A stretch of 38,579 bases of DNA from Gammaproteobacteria bacterium. Lineage in GTDB: Bacteria; Pseudomonadota; Gammaproteobacteria; RBG-16-57-12. The stretch covers positions 1-38,579 of the forward strand of contig JAFLJP010000094.1 of NCBI GenBank assembly GCA_022712945.1. The letters run 5' to 3'. This document shows, in pieces, positions 34,989 through 38,579 of the stretch; position 1 is the stretch's first letter, and every line of letters begins with the position of its first letter. Made by a program: the position numbers and the translations under genes. The notes under the pieces were generated by a model. That model searched no databases and had not been told where the DNA came from. It was given only the letters and a program-made list of their open reading frames with translations.

Positions 34989-36479
34989 TTATTGCTCTTC
35001 TGCAAACCATGGTGCACGAGCAGCCATAATCAATGTACCGGCACGCTCTTCATCAACACCGTCAATATCTTCAAAATCATCAATCGAAAGCTCAGCCAAA
35101 TCATCCCAGCTATTAATGCCGCGGGCATTTAATATCTTGAGCAGTGTCTCATCCATGCCCTGCAGATCGGCCAGCGCCTCTTCCACAGGTTCATCATCAA
35201 CATGTTCTTCTTTCAAGATCTCCTGAGTTAACAGAACATCCCGGGCTCGATTACGCAGCTCTTCAACCACATCATCATCAAATTCTTCGATTTTAAGCAG
35301 CTCGGCATGAGGCACATAAGCAACCTCTTCAACGCTGCTAAAACCTTCCTGAACCAAAATTACTGCCACATCGTCATCTACATCAAGCTGGTCGACAAAC
35401 AACGCCTGTGCAGCTTTGGCCTCCTCTTCATTCTGCTCTGCAGCCTGAGATTCGCCCATCACATTTAGCGTCCAACCCGTCAACTCTGTTGCCAGCCTGA
35501 CATTTTGCCCGTTACGACCAATCGCCTGTGAAAGCTGCTCATCAATCACCGCGATATCCATGCTGTGCGCCTCTTCATCAACGATGATTGAGCTGACCTC
35601 TGCAGGTGACATTGAGTTAATCACAAACTGAGCCGAATTTTCATTCCAGAGAATAATATCAACCCGCTCACCCGCCAACTCATTTGAGACTGACTGAACA
35701 CGGGAGCCTCGCATACCGACACAGGCACCGATAGGATCAATTCGCTCATCGTGACTGCGAACGGCTATTTTTGCCCGCACACCCGCATCGCGAGCGGCAC
35801 TGATGATTTCGATTACCCCATCACCCACCTCGGGCACTTCCAGCTTAAACAGCTCAACCAAAAGGCCAGGGTGTGTACGGCTAACATGTAACAGTGGGCC
35901 ACGGCTTTCAGCGCGCACATCAAAAAGATAACCACGAACCCGGTCACCGGGGCGAACTGCTTCGCGGGGAATCATATTTTCCCGTGAAATGCTCGCCTCA
36001 ACATGGCTGCCCATATCCAGGATCACTCCACCCTTATCAAGCCGCTTGACCACTCCAGTAATCAGCTCACCAACACGGTGCGCGTACCGCTCGACAATTT
36101 GCGCACGCTCAGCTTCACGAACCTTCTGCACAATTACCTGTTTGGCTGTCTGTGCCGCAATGCGACCAAAACCGACCGAGGCCATCGCTTCTTTAACCAC
36201 ATCACCCACTTGGGCATCTTTATCATAGTCGACCGCATCAACCATTGTCAGCTCACGCTCAGGGTCTTCCAGGTCGGGATAGTCAACCACATCCCAGACG
36301 CGGAATGTCTCGTACTCACCGCTATCACGATCAATAACCACCTGAACATCCATATTTTCGTTATGAAGCTTTTTTGTCGCCATCGCCAGCGCCGCTTCAA
36401 TTGCTTCAAATATGATACTGCTCTCAACACCCTTTTCATTAGAAACGGCATCAACAACCATCAAAATCTCTTTACTCAT
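34989..36479 (-). CDS. nusA: transcription termination/antitermination factor NusA
   Basis: A 496-residue RNA polymerase-binding factor with an N-terminal domain (1-130), an S1 domain (ELITGVVKRLDKGGVILDMGSHVEASISREN near 136-165), two KH domains (IGACVGMRGSRVQ near 252; AIGRNGQNVRLAT near 318) and two C-terminal acidic repeats like those of gammaproteobacterial NusA (VEEVAYVPHAELLKIEEFD and SWDDLAELSIDDFEDIDG). Length matches E. coli NusA. It lies 25 bp after rimP. Confidence 0.97.
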   Translation of the reverse strand: MSKEILMVVDAVSNEKGVESSIIFEAIEAALAMATKKLHNENMDVQVVIDRDSGEYETFRVWDVVDYPDLEDPERELTMVDAVDYDKDAQVGDVVKEAMASVGFGRIAAQTAKQVIVQKVREAERAQIVERYAHRVGELITGVVKRLDKGGVILDMGSHVEASISRENMIPREAVRPGDRVRGYLFDVRAESRGPLLHVSRTHPGLLVELFKLEVPEVGDGVIEIISAARDAGVRAKIAVRSHDERIDPIGACVGMRGSRVQSVSNELAGERVDIILWNENSAQFVINSMSPAEVSSIIVDEEAHSMDIAVIDEQLSQAIGRNGQNVRLATELTGWTLNVMGESQAAEQNEEEAKAAQALFVDQLDVDDDVAVILVQEGFSSVEEVAYVPHAELLKIEEFDDDVVEELRNRARDVLLTQEILKEEHVDDEPVEEALADLQGMDETLLKILNARGINSWDDLAELSIDDFEDIDGVDEERAGTLIMAARAPWFAEEQ

Positions 36480-36504
36480 ATCACTGCCTCCAACGGCCTC
36501 AATA

Positions 36505-36960
36505 TCAGAATTCGGGGACCAAATTCGCTTTATCTATAGAAGCAAAGGGCAGAAGGTATTCGTCACCCTCAACACTAATTGCCACTTTACCCTCTTTCAA
36601 ACCAAGCAAAACACCTTGGAATTTACGGCGACCATCAAGCGGTGCCGTCAGCTGTATTTTTGCCCGGTGACCCGTAAAACGTTCGTAGTGCTTCTCATCG
36701 AACAAGGGTCTATCCAATCCAGGAGAGGAAACCTCTAAATGGTAGGCACCTTTGATTGGGTCTTCCACATCCAGCACACCGCTAACCTGATGACTCACCG
36801 CAGCACAATCATCAACAACAATACCCTTGTCGCTATCAACATAGAGCCTCAGTACCGAATGCTTCCCCTGAGAAATATATTCAATACCAACCAACTCGTA
36901 GCCAAGTGCCTCAACTACAGGAGTGATTACTTCATATAATTTTTCAGACGCTTTACGCAC
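36505..36960 (-). CDS. rimP: ribosome maturation factor RimP
   Basis: A 151-residue factor for 30S maturation. The core LYEVITPVVEALGYELVGIEYISQGKHSVLRLYVD, EVSSPGLDRPL and VLLGLKEGKVAI is conserved. The frame runs upstream to 37056, but that stretch contains a terminator-like hairpin. GTG 36960, the last of four GTG codons, follows AAGG by 8 nt and gives the normal length. It heads the operon rimP-nusA-infB-rbfA-truB-rpsO-pnp. No tRNA-fMet gene (metY) precedes it, unlike E. coli. Confidence 0.94.
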   Translation of the reverse strand: MRKASEKLYEVITPVVEALGYELVGIEYISQGKHSVLRLYVDSDKGIVVDDCAAVSHQVSGVLDVEDPIKGAYHLEVSSPGLDRPLFDEKHYERFTGHRAKIQLTAPLDGRRKFQGVLLGLKEGKVAISVEGDEYLLPFASIDKANLVPEF

Positions 36961-36973
36961 CACCACCACCTTC

Positions 36974-37063
36974 AAAAACAAAAAATGGGCCAATGGCCCA
37001 CCCTGACAAAATCGATAGAAGCCATAGCATTTCTTATGGCTAATAAAAAACCCCATAACGGGG
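36974..37063 (-). promoter_or_regulatory. structured leader of the rimP operon with two terminator-like hairpins
   Basis: On the minus strand, in transcription order: CCCC/GGGG hairpin (37063-37051) followed by TTTTTT; a 7-bp hairpin AGCCATA/TATGGCT (37041-37020); and TGGGCC/GGCCCA (37000-36986) followed by TTTTTTGTTTTTG (down to 36974). The last lies just 13 nt before the rimP GTG. Premature terminators in rimP leaders are known in other gammaproteobacteria, and NusA encoded downstream acts on such signals, so autoregulation is plausible. Confidence 0.55.
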
Positions 37064-37164
37064 CCTATTACCTTACCTGCTCATTGGTGCCGTTTTCCAA
37101 CACACCACCAGCCCGAGTGCGTTACTATCATTCCCAGAGGGAGCCCGCACTTCAATGGTGGCGC

Positions 37165-37194
37165 AGTATAGCAGCACTCCCCATCCTTCCACAA
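37165..37194 (-). promoter_or_regulatory. predicted promoter of the rimP-nusA-infB operon
   Basis: On the minus strand TTGTGG (37194-37189) and TATACT (37170-37165) are separated by 18 bp. The transcript would have a leader of about 200 nt before rimP, including the hairpins described, and the dyad AGTGCG/CGCACT around 37116-37152. Confidence 0.5.
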
Positions 37195-37293
37195 CAGTAA
37201 GCAACAAAAACAACCAAAAACCGGCGAAGTCAGGAAGAGTGGGCACCGCTCACAAAAGCAATACAATTAATCATACCAAACTGCCGCAACGAG

Positions 37294-37318
37294 CAATGCA
37301 ATGCAATGCAATGCAATG
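37294..37318. repeat. pentanucleotide repeat (CAATG)5
   Basis: Five perfect tandem copies of CAATG stand in non-coding DNA between the rimP promoter and the IS30 element, about 100 bp upstream of the predicted promoter. Confidence 0.9.
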
Positions 37319-37542
37319 GGGGCATGCTGAGCCTGCTTAGCGTTAGTGGGTGATGACCATCCTACACGGCTGCCCCGTATAAAGGTTGTGAGAAACTTTT
37401 TATCGCTATTTTTTTAAGTTATTGCAGCCGGAAAACAGCTAGGATAGACTATCCCTTCAATCAATGAGGTCATTGATGTTTTTATAGACCGTTGCACGAA
37501 AAATAGTTGCCGCTCAACGTTCTCTCGGCAGATTCAACCCTG
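37319..37542. other. intergenic region beside the IS30 element
   Basis: No gene recognised. It includes an AT-rich block near 37395-37425 and a perfect 7-bp hairpin ATCAATG/CATTGAT (37460-37466, 37471-37477) followed by GTTTTTAT on the plus strand, which resembles a weak terminator without a gene before it. Confidence 0.3.
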
Positions 37543-37554
37543 AAGTGCATAACC
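37543..37554 (+). repeat. IS30 terminal inverted-repeat segment (3' end of the second element)
   Basis: AAGTGCATAACC lies just outside the transposase stop codon and matches the segment at 3679-3690 beside the other IS30 copy at 11 of 12 positions. It marks the 3' edge of the element; the other end is beyond the window. Confidence 0.5.
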
Positions 37555-37556
37555 AC

Positions 37557-38525
37557 CTAAGCCGCTATTGCAGCCATATGTTTCGTCATTAAATCTGCAG
37601 GTGTTTTATAGCCAAGTTTCTTTCTTGGGCGGTCATTGAGATTGATAATAACTGCCGCGACTTCATTTGCCGATATTTTTTTGAAGTCGGTGCTTTTTGG
37701 CCAATATTGCCGCAATAGACCATTCGTGTTTTCATTTAATCCACGCTGCCATGAACTATATGGATCTGCAAAATATACCGGTGCATCCAGTGCGCTCGTC
37801 AGCTGCTCATGATAGGCAAACTCTTTACCGTTATCCGCAGTGATGGTATGTACTGCCGATTTAAATGGCTTTAACAGCGCAATGGTGGCCGCCGTGACTG
37901 TTACGGCTGATTTGTCGTTAATGCGTGCTGAGACGGAAAAACTCGTTTGTCTCTCTACAATGGTCACTAGCGCACCACTGTGCCCCTTGCCAATCACTAG
38001 ATCAATCTCCCAATCACCTAAACGTCCTTTATCATCGACAATTGAAGGCCGCTCATCAATGCTGACGCGGTTCTTTATGTGGCCACGTCCTGCCGTTGTT
38101 TTGCCACGAGATTGATAGGCTTTGCCTTGTCGGCGAAGATCACAATACAGCGAACCACCTGCCGCTTTATCTGCCCATATATGCTGATAGATGGTCTCAG
38201 TACTTAATCGCTCACCTCGTTCGGTCTTAAGCCAACCGGAAATTTGTTCAGGACTCCACTTAAGGCTCAGTTTTGATTCAATCAGATTAATCATATCCGG
38301 CGTCATTTTGAGGGCCTTCGTTGCTTCGGAGCGTCGTGCCTCACTTTTGCGCTGGGCTTGCTGATAGCGGTAGCCTCGCGCGCCTGTGTTGCGCTTGAGC
38401 TCGCGACTAACAGCCGATTGGCTAGCGCCAATCGCATCTCCAATCGCTTGTTGTGCAAGATTACTTTGCTTTAGCACATAAATCTGGCATCGTTGCTCAT
38501 AGGTCAGTTGTTTGTAGGATTTCAT
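37557..38525 (-). CDS. IS30-family transposase
   Basis: A 322-residue transposase with the complete IS30 layout: an N-terminal HTH (YKQLTYEQRCQIYVLK and SAVSRELKRNTG), WSPEQISGWL, and the DDE core: Asp in GDWEIDLVIGKGH, Asp in HTITADNGKEF, and Glu in GLNENTNGLLRQYWPK. ATG 38525 is chosen over GTG 38531. All catalytic residues are present, so it may be active. It differs from the truncated IS30 protein at 2926-3591, so the two are separate members of the family. Its upstream end lies outside the window. Confidence 0.93.
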   Translation of the reverse strand: MKSYKQLTYEQRCQIYVLKQSNLAQQAIGDAIGASQSAVSRELKRNTGARGYRYQQAQRKSEARRSEATKALKMTPDMINLIESKLSLKWSPEQISGWLKTERGERLSTETIYQHIWADKAAGGSLYCDLRRQGKAYQSRGKTTAGRGHIKNRVSIDERPSIVDDKGRLGDWEIDLVIGKGHSGALVTIVERQTSFSVSARINDKSAVTVTAATIALLKPFKSAVHTITADNGKEFAYHEQLTSALDAPVYFADPYSSWQRGLNENTNGLLRQYWPKSTDFKKISANEVAAVIINLNDRPRKKLGYKTPADLMTKHMAAIAA

Positions 38526-38579
38526 CGTCACATCTCTTGCCGGAGAAAAAACGACCAGCCTACAGATGGTTGACCGTCT

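Noticed and set aside
36961..37300. tRNA-fMet or tRNA-Leu gene upstream of rimP.
   Set aside because: No cloverleaf, T-loop motif or CCA end was found on either strand.
37460..37477. ATCAATG/CATTGAT hairpin with T-run as a real terminator.
   Set aside because: No plus-strand gene lies upstream and the stem is AT-rich and short.

Overview
The window is a gammaproteobacterial chromosome segment. The evidence is a complete general secretion cluster in the order gspC-D-E-F-G-H-I-J-K-L-M-N, the clpS-clpA pair beside infA and cspD, dusA, and the operon rimP-nusA-infB-rbfA-truB-rpsO-pnp. The species cannot be named from the sequence. There is no rRNA, tRNA or CRISPR array.

Region 1 (1-3700) is accessory DNA. 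An IS66-family element has tnpA and tnpB intact but a tnpC that lost its catalytic core. Next comes an AT-rich gene for a metallo-beta-lactamase-fold lipoprotein inside what looks like a complete integron gene cassette: a GTTAGAT junction upstream, and an attC-like folded site overlapping the stop codon whose outer box is the exact complement of that junction. A 3'-truncated IS30 transposase follows. No integrase gene is present, so this resembles a cassette island lacking its integrase.

Region 2 (3750-11900) holds a probable Crp/Fnr regulator - glycogen phosphorylase - hemerythrin-like transcription unit (minus strand), infA (plus), clpS-clpA (minus) and cspD (plus). Two non-coding repeat structures lie in the gaps: a hairpin/palindrome cluster upstream of the Crp/Fnr gene and a 238-bp inverted-repeat-bounded element between cspD and gspN.

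Region 3 (11894-24852, minus strand) contains tatD and the tightly overlapping type II secretion operon gspC to gspN, which lacks the prepilin peptidase gspO and a pilotin gene. An EamA-family transporter lies upstream. Its leader encodes an Arg-rich 35-residue peptide followed by a strong terminator hairpin, a candidate attenuator.

Region 4 (25160-28540) carries dusA, a cold-shock protein, a small lipoprotein, UPF0114 (YqhA-like) and DUF454 (YbaN-like) membrane proteins, and an overlooked 35-residue single-span membrane protein with its own ribosome-binding site and terminator.

Region 5 (28574-37200, minus strand) is the transcription/translation operon, headed by a promoter and a structured leader with two terminator-like hairpins before rimP. 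After a (CAATG)5 tract the window ends in a second, apparently intact, IS30-family transposase.
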